From positions 28,096 to 92,095 of the forward strand of contig NZ_LZJN01000077.1 in the NCBI RefSeq assembly GCF_001667735.1: a stretch of DNA of 64,000 nucleotides, in the 5' to 3' direction. The notes beneath the pieces are model-generated. The model saw nothing but the letters and a program-made list of their open reading frames with translations. It was not told the origin of the DNA and made no database searches. A program made the position numbers and the translations under genes. The DNA comes from Mycobacterium sp. E183 (GTDB taxonomy: Bacteria > Actinomycetota > Actinomycetes > Mycobacteriales > Mycobacteriaceae). The first letter of the stretch is position 1. Each line of letters begins with the position of its first letter. Below are positions 1-8,800 of this stretch, in pieces.

Positions 1-96
1 CTGGAAACGTTGCGCGCCGCCGCGTACGCCGCTGGGCGTGACGATGCCTTGAAGTTTCTGGACGCGCTACAACAAGAACGACCGGAGTGGTTTTAG
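1..96 (+). CDS. C-terminal end of an unknown island gene (partial)
   Basis: Frame 1 is open from the left edge to a TAG stop and encodes 31 residues ending in LQQERPEWF. The stop lies about 10 bases before the ATG of the GHKL ATPase gene, whose ribosome binding site (GGAGAGG) partly overlaps this stop, so the two genes are probably one transcript. The fragment is charged and looks helical, but it is too short to assign a family. The rest of the gene lies outside the window; identifying it would be the quickest way to tell what the GHKL ATPase works with. Confidence 0.6.
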   Translation: METLRAAAYAAGRDDALKFLDALQQERPEWF

Positions 97-106
97 GAGA
101 GGTTGT

Positions 107-2308
107 ATGGGCAAGAACCGGGTTATATACGGAGACCGGGCGTTCAATCAGGACGCCCAGGCGGCGATGAAGAGCGATATCGTCCGGGCTCTCATCGAGC
201 TCATCACCAACGCTGACGATGCCTACGGACCAACCGCTGGAGGAAAGATCCGCGTGGAGGTTGAGCACCGACGGAAGTCGCCCTGGAAAGTCATTGTGCG
301 CGACCGGGCCACCGGCATGCGAATGGACAAGATGCGCAAGGTATTCGGGCAACTCGGGGGCCGGACTTCTGGGTTTGAGTCTGGACACGCAGTGCGTGGC
401 AACCTCGGCCGCGGCGCCAAAGATGTAGCAGCCTTCGGGCCAGTAACGTTCGAGAGCATATGCGAGAACTACTACTCGGAAATGGTGCTCGAAACCGATG
501 GTACATACGACGATCCAGTGGAACGCCGCGTAACCGACGAGGATCGTAAACGGCTTGGTATACCCAGGGGCTCCGGCACCGTCGTGACGATCACTGTGGA
601 TTCGAGATTCACGTGCCCCCAACACGGCACGCTCGTCGACAAACTTTCGCGGCACTACCAACTGAGAGACATCAACTCAGATCCCCGGCGGGAACTGACA
701 CTCGTTGACCTCAACAGCGGTGACTCGGAAGCTATCCGCTACGGGCTTCCTTCGCTGGTCGAAGAGGTCGCCTGCGACGTCGCCGTACCAGGGTATGATG
801 CCGTTGCCTCGCTTAGGATTTGGCGCCTGCCGGAACGAGCGGAGAATGCTAGTAATGATCCTCTGCGCCCGGAAGGCATCCTGATCAAGGGCAACCGGGC
901 GGTCTATGAGAACACGTTGTTCTCTTTTGAATCGAACATCCATGGACACTGGTTCACCGGGTCACTTACATGCCCAATGATCGACGAATTGGCACGGTCC
1001 TACGACGACCGTGAAAGCAGGGATCAGCAACATACTGCTGAAAATCCGACGCCGATCATCACCAGAACCCGGGATGGGTTGGAACATGAGCACCCGTTTT
1101 ACAAGTCTCTAGTAGAGTGCGTCGAGCCGCACTTGGCTCGCCTCGTAAAGGCCGAAGAGAAAAAGGCGAAAGAGACACCCGCAAACGAAAGCGCCCGGCT
1201 GCGAAAAGCATTCGATTCTCTCGGGCGGGACCTAGCCCAGCTGGTTGATGCCGACTTGCGCGAAGTCGACGAAGACGGGTTGGGGGGTGGGCCGGGAAGC
1301 GGCGGGTCCGAGCCTATCCGCATAATCCCCGAAAACCCGGTGCTGTATATCGGCGAAGATAAGACTTTGTCGGTAGTGGTGATGAAATCGGTTGGCGCCA
1401 ACGAGTTCAGCGTCGAGGTCGATCCCGAAGGAGTCGTCCAAATCCTGGACACAAATCCCTTTGAGCTGAGGCAGCATCCCCGTCGTGATGACTGCCTGAT
1501 CGGCCAGATACACATTCGGCCGCTAATTGAGGACGAGGAGACTTACCTCACTGTAACTTGCGGCGAAAGCGAAGCTGTCACTACCGTTTACGTCCGCCCG
1601 GAACGTGAGACTCCTGATCCGGTTCCTCCGTCCACGCTGGAGTTCGCAAAGAAAAGATATCAGCTTGCGCACATGCGCCGCCGTAATCTTGTCTTGCGCG
1701 CTCCAACGGAAATAATCAACCGTGCCGGCTCAAGTCGAGCCAGGGTGACATCCTCGGACCAGGGAGTGGTCGTTCTCGGCGCCGACGTAGAGCTTGACTT
1801 CGACGAAGAGCAACTGTGTTTCGTGGGGCGGGTCATGGTTGACCCCCGCGTGCTCGGCGCCAACGCTATTCTGACAGCGTCGCTTGGGGACGAAGTCGCC
1901 ACCTGCGAAGTTGCCGTGAGGGAGCGGGAGGGAGGCGGTCCTTCACTGCAAATCAGAATTGTTGACGAAGTTGCAGGCCGCTACCGGGCCTACATGGATC
2001 GTGCTGATGACGTAACGGTAATCAAGATTCTCGGCGGCCACCCAGCGATTCGGCGGTACATCGGTCCCGGACCCGATTTCCCGAACCAAGACGACCCGGC
2101 AGCGCGGTCTGTTATTGCAGAGATTATCGCGGAGCAGGCAGCGCGCCTCGTGATGGAGAAGAAGCACAAGACGGCAGGCGAACTAGATGGCGCCGCGTTC
2201 TACGCCGACCACTTCTTTTACCTGGACAAGTACCTAGTTCGGTGTCATAAGGACCTCGTTGGCGACGTAGGCAACGGGGCGGCGAGAACTGCGGACCGCG
2301 CGATCTGA
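107..2308 (+). CDS. GHKL-fold ATPase with Ig-like domains, accessory
   Basis: This 733-residue protein starts with a GHKL (gyrase/Hsp90/histidine kinase/MutL) ATPase fold. The N-box ELITNADDAY is at residues 31-40, with E31 as the likely catalytic base and N35 as the Mg ligand. The G1 box DRATGM is at 66-71 and a glycine-rich lid GNLGRGAKDVAAFG at 98-111. Residues about 410-500 and 510-615 look beta-rich and Ig-like, and the last 120 residues are mostly helical. No histidine-kinase phosphoacceptor, MutL endonuclease or TM segment is seen. The start is chosen because AGGAGAGG lies just upstream of the ATG. It follows another gene closely and sits on an integrated island. GHKL ATPases of this general type occur in several bacterial defence loci; a role in defence here is inference, and the substrate is unknown. 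Confidence 0.8.
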   Translation: MGKNRVIYGDRAFNQDAQAAMKSDIVRALIELITNADDAYGPTAGGKIRVEVEHRRKSPWKVIVRDRATGMRMDKMRKVFGQLGGRTSGFESGHAVRGNLGRGAKDVAAFGPVTFESICENYYSEMVLETDGTYDDPVERRVTDEDRKRLGIPRGSGTVVTITVDSRFTCPQHGTLVDKLSRHYQLRDINSDPRRELTLVDLNSGDSEAIRYGLPSLVEEVACDVAVPGYDAVASLRIWRLPERAENASNDPLRPEGILIKGNRAVYENTLFSFESNIHGHWFTGSLTCPMIDELARSYDDRESRDQQHTAENPTPIITRTRDGLEHEHPFYKSLVECVEPHLARLVKAEEKKAKETPANESARLRKAFDSLGRDLAQLVDADLREVDEDGLGGGPGSGGSEPIRIIPENPVLYIGEDKTLSVVVMKSVGANEFSVEVDPEGVVQILDTNPFELRQHPRRDDCLIGQIHIRPLIEDEETYLTVTCGESEAVTTVYVRPERETPDPVPPSTLEFAKKRYQLAHMRRRNLVLRAPTEIINRAGSSRARVTSSDQGVVVLGADVELDFDEEQLCFVGRVMVDPRVLGANAILTASLGDEVATCEVAVREREGGGPSLQIRIVDEVAGRYRAYMDRADDVTVIKILGGHPAIRRYIGPGPDFPNQDDPAARSVIAEIIAEQAARLVMEKKHKTAGELDGAAFYADHFFYLDKYLVRCHKDLVGDVGNGAARTADRAI

Positions 2309-2658
2309 TCGTCGCCCCGGTTAGCCGTTTCTAGACCTAGCAACGAGCGCCGACAAGCTGAGTGCCACCAGGCCCGACAGCGATTCTGGGCGCATAACCC
2401 CACGCCGGAGTCGTAGGGTGGAGGGGTCGTAGATCTAGGGAACGGCGGGTCTTTCTATCGGCATGCCGGAGGGACTGGTCGGCATCCACCTGAGCTATCC
2501 GCGCCAGTCACCGGCATGTCGATACCTCGTTACCGTTGCGTCGATCGTGAAAACTGTTGGCAGTCAAGAGTCCTAGAGGCTTCATTCGTCCTCAGTCACG
2601 CAAAACCGTCTGGCTACGCTGCGGCGGTGGTATTGGTCGCAGCCGCACGCAATCTCTA
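2309..2658. other. Gene-free gap between convergent genes
   Basis: About 350 bases lie between the GHKL ATPase stop and the stop of the minus-strand nuclease-like gene. I see no convincing gene, strong hairpin or repeat. A 78-residue plus-strand reading frame at 2516-2752 runs into the neighbouring gene on the other strand and has no ribosome binding site, so it is not called. Confidence 0.4.
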
Positions 2659-3554
2659 TCATTGTTCATTCCGTGAGCGGGAAGCCAAATACGGTCGGAT
2701 GCCAAGAGATGCAGTGGTGTGGCGGCTCCACCCCATGTCGGGGTCGAAGTAGAGTACTTCTTGTCCGGTTGTAACGATTAGCGCGTCGATCTCTGGAGGA
2801 AGGCGCAGCGGTGTCGGGATCGGGACGCCTGTGGTCTCGGACAGTGTGCGCAGCATGGCGGCCGCCGGACCGTCCATGCTCGCCACGAGGACGACTACAC
2901 GCTTTCGCTTCTCATTAGCCAAGGACTTCCGAGCGTTCATCGAGTAACCCGAGTTGAGCCAGCTCTGAAGAAACTTGACGACATCGTCTTCGAGGTACGT
3001 CGTACGCGAGTGGCCGTGCGCCACAGAGAAGAAGATGCCGGGCCTCATGCCGGCAGCATTCGGTATCACGTTGCAGTGCGCTCCGGAACCCAACAGCCTT
3101 TTGATCTGGGGCCAGATGCGGTCGTCGCCGAATGCATCCGTGGCGCCACGTGCCTCTAAGTCAGCGAGCAGGGGAGTCAACGATTCGAGAAGTGAATCTG
3201 CACTCGGGGTCCAGGTCTTGCCATTGAAGACTCGATAGCGTCAGAGACATCGGCAAAGACCAGCCAGGTCTGGGTCAGTCCTTCGATTGGTCGGTGAGGG
3301 TACTCGCGGTGGGCGACATGGGCGGCGAAGAACTTTTGGAGCGCCGGGCTAGTCAGCTCTTTGACTTCCAGCGCGTGGCGCGAAGAGCGGAAATCGGGCT
3401 TGACTCCTGGGGTTTCCTGCTCGCACACGCGGATGAAATCTTCGTCTCCCAGGACCGCAGCAGCCGCGTCGCGGGCCTGTCGCTCGATCTCGTCGGACTT
3501 GCAGGCTGGATGTCCACAGCCCGTTTCCCGAGGATTGCGTGCGCTGTCACACAT
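2659..3554 (-). pseudogene. PD-(D/E)xK nuclease-like gene broken by a one-base frameshift
   Basis: Two overlapping minus-strand frames appear to be one gene. The first (from ATG at 3554, one base after the kinase TGA) has a nuclease-like motif: PDF at residues 53-55 and LEVK at 62-65, with E22/E24 in a preceding helix. It stops at 3177. The second would need a TTG start at 3180, but its frame reads sensibly far upstream of that TTG (YRVFNGKTWTPSADSLLES), while the first frame loses sense after WLVFADVSD. Restoring one C near 3240-3242 (GACGC to GACCGC) joins them into one protein of about 300 residues. The 3' part has no family I recognise (VVVLVASMDG, LYFDPDMGW). It lies directly behind the kinase, so co-expression is likely. 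The break could be true decay or a sequencing error. Confidence 0.55.
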
Positions 3555-3555
3555 C

Positions 3556-5076
3556 TCAGCCGCCGCACGCTTCGACACCTGGCGGACAACCTGTGGGGCC
3601 ATCACCTTCGTATGTGGCGAGGGAGATGGCAGTTGCGCAGTAAGCGATGGAGCGGCCGGTCTGTTGGGCGCAAATTTGTTGGTCGATCGGGGGTCCGCTG
3701 TTAGCCGAGCCGAGGGGGACAGGGTAGGGAACCGTCTCTGCGATGCGGGACCAGACATGGCCGTCGGTGTACTGGATGCGGGCGCAGTACACCGTCGCGC
3801 CGTCGGCGTCGACTGTTGGTGTGCTGTGTGGCCGGCAGCTGGACCCTACAACCGCCACTGGTAGTGAATGAGCGACTGAGGTCGTCGGCGCCGCAGCTGT
3901 TGTGGTGCTCGGGGAAGTCGTTATGGCGGATGAAGTCGGGGCCGGAAGCGTTGTCGTGGTCGAGAGTGCCGGAGCTGGAGCGGCGACAGGGGCCGAGGGC
4001 TGCTGGGCGGAGCGCTGCCGCCAGATTCGGTCCAGGATGACGCCGCTTAACAGTGCGAGCACCAGGATTGCAAGAACAAGCGCGGTGATCCGAATCGATT
4101 GTTGCTGTAGTGGTTTGACAGTTGCAGGACGCTTAACCGAGTCGTCTTTTGCTGACGGCATCAGCGCGGGTTTCGTAGGTGCAGAGTCATTCGCGGGCAG
4201 ATCGGTGATCCCCACAATGTTGGCGCCGGCTAGTGCTCGAGCCATGTCTTGGCATCGCGCGAAGCGGGCGTGCAGATCTTTCGACAGCGCGCGTTGTAAC
4301 GGCGCATCCAAAGAAGCTAGCCGTGGGTCGACGTCCGAAAGCAGGGGCGGGGCTGCATTGAGTTGGCGGCTAATAACCACGGCGGGGTTGGAGTGCTGAA
4401 ACAGTTGCCGTCCGGTCAACAAGTGATAGGTGGTAGCCGCTAGGGCGTATTGGTCGGTGCGCCCATCGAGTTTTTCACCCATGAGCTGTTCTGGCGCGGC
4501 GTAGGCAACGGTGCCAACAGTCATATTGGTGGCGGTCAGACCGCTAATGTCTTCGACACTGCGTGCGATGCCGAAGTCGGCCAGCAGGGTTCGCTGCTCA
4601 TCCTGGTCGTCATCGAGGTGGGTGAGCATGATGTTTCCCGGCTTGACGTCACGGTGGAGGAGGCCTTGTCTGTGGGCGTAGTCCAGCGCGCTAGCTATGG
4701 CGGTGACGATCCGTACGACCTGATTAATGGGCATTCCGTCCGGGTAACGGTTGGCGAGAAGTTGAGCCGCGTCGAGACCGTTGACGTAGTCCATCGAGAT
4801 CCACAGTTGGCCGTCGCATTCACCGCGGTCGTGGACACTGACTATGTGCGGATGCCACAGTCTTGAGGCGAGGTCGGCCTCGCGATTGAAGCGGGCGCGG
4901 TAGTCGTGATCGGCGGAAACGTCGGCCGGCAACACCTTGAGGGCGTCACGGCGCGGGAGGCGGGGATGCTGAGCAAGATAGACCTCACCCATGCCCCCCG
5001 AACCCAGTAGTCGCAGGATCGTGTAGCCAGCGAAAACGGTCCCGCTCACCAACGGCAAGCTTCCAACCCCTCGCAT
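3556..5076 (-). CDS. PknF-type membrane Ser/Thr protein kinase
   Basis: A 506-residue receptor-like kinase of the mycobacterial PknF group. The kinase domain covers residues about 15-285: P-loop GSGGMGEVYLA from 25, lysine K47 in ALKVL, catalytic HRDVKPGN from H141 with D143, DFG at 167-169, activation-loop threonines in GLTATNMTVGT (179-189) and APE at 194-196. A proline-rich linker leads to one TM helix (about 329-349), then a Thr/Ser/Pro/Ala-rich extracellular stretch and a C-terminal domain with several cysteines that resembles the PknF sensor end. Frames run upstream to 5151; the ATG at 5076 gives an N-terminus (LPLVSGTVFAGYTIL) that aligns with PknF. It is followed at once by the nuclease-like gene. 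PknF in M. tuberculosis affects transport and septation; the ligand here is unknown. It is an extra, island-borne copy. Confidence 0.9.
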   Translation of the reverse strand: MRGVGSLPLVSGTVFAGYTILRLLGSGGMGEVYLAQHPRLPRRDALKVLPADVSADHDYRARFNREADLASRLWHPHIVSVHDRGECDGQLWISMDYVNGLDAAQLLANRYPDGMPINQVVRIVTAIASALDYAHRQGLLHRDVKPGNIMLTHLDDDQDEQRTLLADFGIARSVEDISGLTATNMTVGTVAYAAPEQLMGEKLDGRTDQYALAATTYHLLTGRQLFQHSNPAVVISRQLNAAPPLLSDVDPRLASLDAPLQRALSKDLHARFARCQDMARALAGANIVGITDLPANDSAPTKPALMPSAKDDSVKRPATVKPLQQQSIRITALVLAILVLALLSGVILDRIWRQRSAQQPSAPVAAPAPALSTTTTLPAPTSSAITTSPSTTTAAAPTTSVAHSLPVAVVGSSCRPHSTPTVDADGATVYCARIQYTDGHVWSRIAETVPYPVPLGSANSGPPIDQQICAQQTGRSIAYCATAISLATYEGDGPTGCPPGVEACGG

Positions 5077-5248
5077 GATCAAGTTCTGAATCCGTGACGT
5101 GTCCCGACACGCCGAGTCGGAGTCTATGCGGGTGCGCTTTACCACTACCACGAGTTGCGAAAATTCCCGCCTGGCCCGCGTACCTACGCCGGGCTGGTGA
5201 CGTTGAGACCGATACCGGTTACTACTCGGAGGCGGCTTCTATCCTTTC

Positions 5249-5578
5249 TCACTTCCCCGCATCGGGGCAGTAGGTTTTGGTGGCTGCCGAGTAAAACCAG
5301 AAGAGTTCCGGCACCTGTACATCCGCAGAATCCTCGTACCACTTGCGCGTCCGCTGCCCGCTCGACAACTCATGGCAGATGTCATGCCCCTCAGCGATTG
5401 CCTGCTGGTCGGTCATAGTGAGTAGCGGGCTAGGCCTATGCCCGCCCACCAACTTCAGAAATTGCTCATCCTTTTGGGCGCCTGTCAGCGGCGGCCCCGG
5501 TAGCGACGACGGGCACGCCGACGCGCCGAACACAATGAACTGCGCAATCAGCACCGACATTGTTGGCCTTATTAGCAT
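5249..5578 (-). CDS. DUF732 small exported protein
   Basis: A 109-residue protein with a hydrophobic N-terminus (RPTMSVLIAQFIVFGASAC) that looks like a signal peptide, perhaps with a weak lipobox at the Cys. The mature part has the DUF732 pattern: DEQFLKLV, then HDICHELSSG and a terminal YCPD with paired cysteines. DUF732 proteins are a large mycobacterial family of small secreted proteins of unknown role. Two starts are possible: ATG 5578, preceded by GAGGG and giving an Arg in the n-region, or ATG 5560, preceded by AAGG. I keep 5578 because the Arg suits a signal peptide. It lies between the kinase and the caspase-like gene on the same strand. Confidence 0.7.
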   Translation of the reverse strand: MLIRPTMSVLIAQFIVFGASACPSSLPGPPLTGAQKDEQFLKLVGGHRPSPLLTMTDQQAIAEGHDICHELSSGQRTRKWYEDSADVQVPELFWFYSAATKTYCPDAGK

Positions 5579-5846
5579 TGCGCCCTCGTTCTTGCTGCGT
5601 TCGTTTCCCTCCGTTGCGGCGATCGGGCTTCGGCGGGGGTTCTCATTTGTCCGATGGTCCGGATGGGTCTGCCGTCTGAAAAGGGCATATGGTCACCTTC
5701 CCGCCGATTCAGGAGCGGCAGGGACCTTAAGGCCGGCGCAGTCTTTCTCGCCGAAGCAGAGTTCTCCGGCGCAGCGTTGTCCGTCATGGACCAATTTCGG
5801 GCCCGCGGCGATAACCTCCGCTGATCTTCGGCAGTGCGGGATGCCC
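5579..5846. other. Intergenic region upstream of the DUF732 gene
   Basis: About 270 bases separate the caspase-like gene from the DUF732 gene on the same strand. A 71-residue minus-strand frame (5572-5787) overlaps the DUF732 start and has no clear family or binding site, so I treat the stretch as non-coding. It probably carries the DUF732 promoter, but no promoter boxes are convincing. Confidence 0.35.
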
Positions 5847-8800
5847 CTAGCCGATCGCCGACAGAGTGTCGCTGCTGCTGTTAGTGAGCTGGACGACTAC
5901 CACACCTCGTCGGGTTCCGACGGCGATATGATCGTCGGCCATGAAGGCCAGCGAGGTGATCCATTCGCCCGTGTCAATGCTCTGAATCTGGTCACCGTCC
6001 CGCGACCAAACCCGAACCCAGCCGTCCGCGCCGCCTGACAAGAGCACGGGTGCGCCTTGGCGTTTCCCGACCGCGAGCGCGGCCAACCCGCGATGCTCGC
6101 CTTGCACCGCATGCGCGGCATCCAGACACCACAGCCCCCATCGACCATTCGAGTCACCAACGGCGAGTAGCCCCTGTCGGCCAGCGATCGCTCCAAGGTC
6201 GGCAGGGGAATCCACGCGCAACTCTTCGCCAATGCCGGTGGCGTCTAGCGGCCATACCGTGAGCCCGAGAGAAGTGTGGGCAACGATTAGTAGGTAATCA
6301 TCCTTTTCAACGACGGCCAGATCTAGTTTCTTGTCGGCGTAACCGTGAACAACGAGCTCCCAGTGCAACATGTCATTAGTCGGCAGCCCACGCGCGGCCC
6401 GTGCCCTGTCGGCGGCAACCATGCTTGAGTCCTGTGTCGGGATCTCTTCGCCCGTCATAAGGTCCCACAGACGCACTCCATAGAAAGGCCGGCCCTCATC
6501 GAAGCCAAGCTGGACAGCCGTCGCCGCTACGGTCCGGCCATCTTGTTCGCCCACAGCCATGGCGTGGAGAGGAGCCGCTACATCGACCAGCGCCGGCCAG
6601 CGTTCTGCTGACTCGGCGTCGAATGCCTCGACAATCCCGTCGCGATATCCGACCGCGAAGTGAGGTCTTCCGGCCAGTATGCAGTTGGCCATTGCTTCGA
6701 TCGGCTCGCGGCGTACCACCAAGGGTGGTTCCAAGGCCTCGCCTGAGCGCCAGAGCCACCGGTGGACCGACCCGTCAGAGGTCAGCACGGCGAGAACCTC
6801 AGAGGCGGATGCGATGGCTTCGACGTAGTGAACCTTTTGTCGCTCGGCAAGGTGGGAAATATCAGCGTGTGGGGACGAGGCCGCGAGGAGATCGTAGAGG
6901 TCCCACACGCGCAAAGTCCTGCCTCCGCTTAGGAGGATCACTCGCTCGTTCAGGACAACGGGACCCGCCCAGTGACCGGCGAACTCTATTTCAACGTAAG
7001 GACCGAGTGTTAGGGCAGGAACTGGTGTGAGGTTAATCGTGAGTGGCTCAAGGGTTTCGAAAAGAAGAGCTATTTCAGGCTCATCGCCTTCCCGCAACAC
7101 TAGCAAATCGGAGAGCCACCCACTGTCTCTAGCGCCGACCAGCTTAACGGTCCCGTCTGCAGCAACCAGTTTGACCGCGAAACCCGAGCCTTTCTGAAAC
7201 ACCACGATGCAGCCGAGCGGGCTGCTCACCGCCTTGAGAAAGTTGGAAACTGAAGTTTTAGTCTCGACCTCGGCGTGCAAACTGAGTCCCGGTAGCGCCC
7301 ACGCCCGTACTGGCTGCGTGTCGTGATCGCGGTAACCATTTTCGAACGTGTCCCCGGCGGATATAAGAAGCGACGTGCCGTCCAACACCGCTGCAGCCAA
7401 GTCGGTTACCCGCGCATGCGCCCTCGGCTCTTTGGCCAGGGCCTTGAGCGCCGGAAGCTGCCAGAGCACAACGGCACCGTCATCATCACCAGTGGCCGCC
7501 ATCGACCCCCGGCCCACGATGACGGCGGCCCGCACCGCGCGACTGTGCTCGGACAAGTTGTGTGCCAAAATTTCCAGGTTAGGTAGTTCATGGAGACTGA
7601 CCATTCCGTCGTCATGCCCCGCTAAAAGCATTGCGCGCCTGGCGACATGTCCGACAGCCACGCTATGAACGTTTCCTGGATGAGCCGCCAACCGGCGCCC
7701 CGAACCGATGTCCCACACCTCGATGCCGAAATCGCCTCCGGCTATAGCGAGGGCGCCCTGTTCGGTCGCCAGAGCAGTGAGGGCTCTCGCGGCGGATGGC
7801 AGCTCGCCGACTACACGGCTTGCGTTAGCGGGCCGCCACCATGCCCAAAGCGGTCGCCACGACGCGCTTGCTGCGAGAGCGCCCGCACGGAACGCAAGTT
7901 CGTCGGCACCGGATTGCAGCGCCGCGAGCGCCAGCTGCTTGGCTTTTTCATCGGGATTTCCAGACTGCAAGTGCTGCAGACACCGCAGAACCGCCGCCGC
8001 GTTGGCGCCCCGGCGCTGGATACCGCCCAGAGTGGCGGCCAGATATACGGGGTCGGCGGTCAGGATGATGTCTGCGCGGGTAAGCAGCTCATCCAGCATC
8101 CTGCCTGCCGCCGCGTGGTCGGCGAGGTGACGCCTCACGTACGTTTCGGGCTCGATTATGTCCCGGGCAGTCTCGGCTCGCGGAATTAGTGCTTCCAACC
8201 CGATGGCGGTTGCGCGGTGGGTTGTTGACGCGTCTGACGGGAGGTTTTCCAGTAGCGCAGTACGCACCGCTTCATGAAAAGGACGATAGACAGTGGCCCC
8301 GGTGTCATCGAGTTCTCGTATGAGGTAGCCACTAATGCGGTGCCCGAGTATCGCCGCGATATCCGCATCTCCGTAGGTTTTTCCCTCTTGACCCAGGGCC
8401 GTCGCGACCGTCGGCCAGACTCGCTGCCATGGCAATCCACGGCCGAACGACATCGCGGGCGCTCCCATCACAGCAAGTACTCGGGCGTGATCGGCGCTGT
8501 CGGGGAACGACCGTTGGAGCTCGGCCCTAATGACTTCCGCTAGTCCGTTGCCTACCCGCCGGCGCCATTCGGGATCGTGAGGATCCTGGATTGTGTCCCT
8601 GGAGGCTAGCTCGACGGCGACCACCCGTCCTAGAACAAACGACGTACCGCATAGATCAGCCAGGACTTCGGCTGTAGCCTGCGAAATCTCGCGGTTTGCA
8701 GCGTACGGCGAGGGTTTCTCGCTTCCAGACCGAGCAAGCAACTCGTCAATGTACTTGACGAGATCGCTCCTGTCCCAGAACGGGTAAGCGTCCGCACGTA

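Noticed and set aside
2516..2752. 78-residue plus-strand frame
   Set aside because: Runs into the real minus-strand gene and has no start signal or family.
3556..5076. Kinase as a phage-defence Stk2-like kinase
   Set aside because: Domain layout with TM helix and cysteine-bearing outer domain is that of PknF-type receptor kinases common in mycobacteria, not of Stk2.
5572..5787. 71-residue frame before the DUF732 gene
   Set aside because: Overlaps the DUF732 start, no ribosome binding site and no recognisable content.
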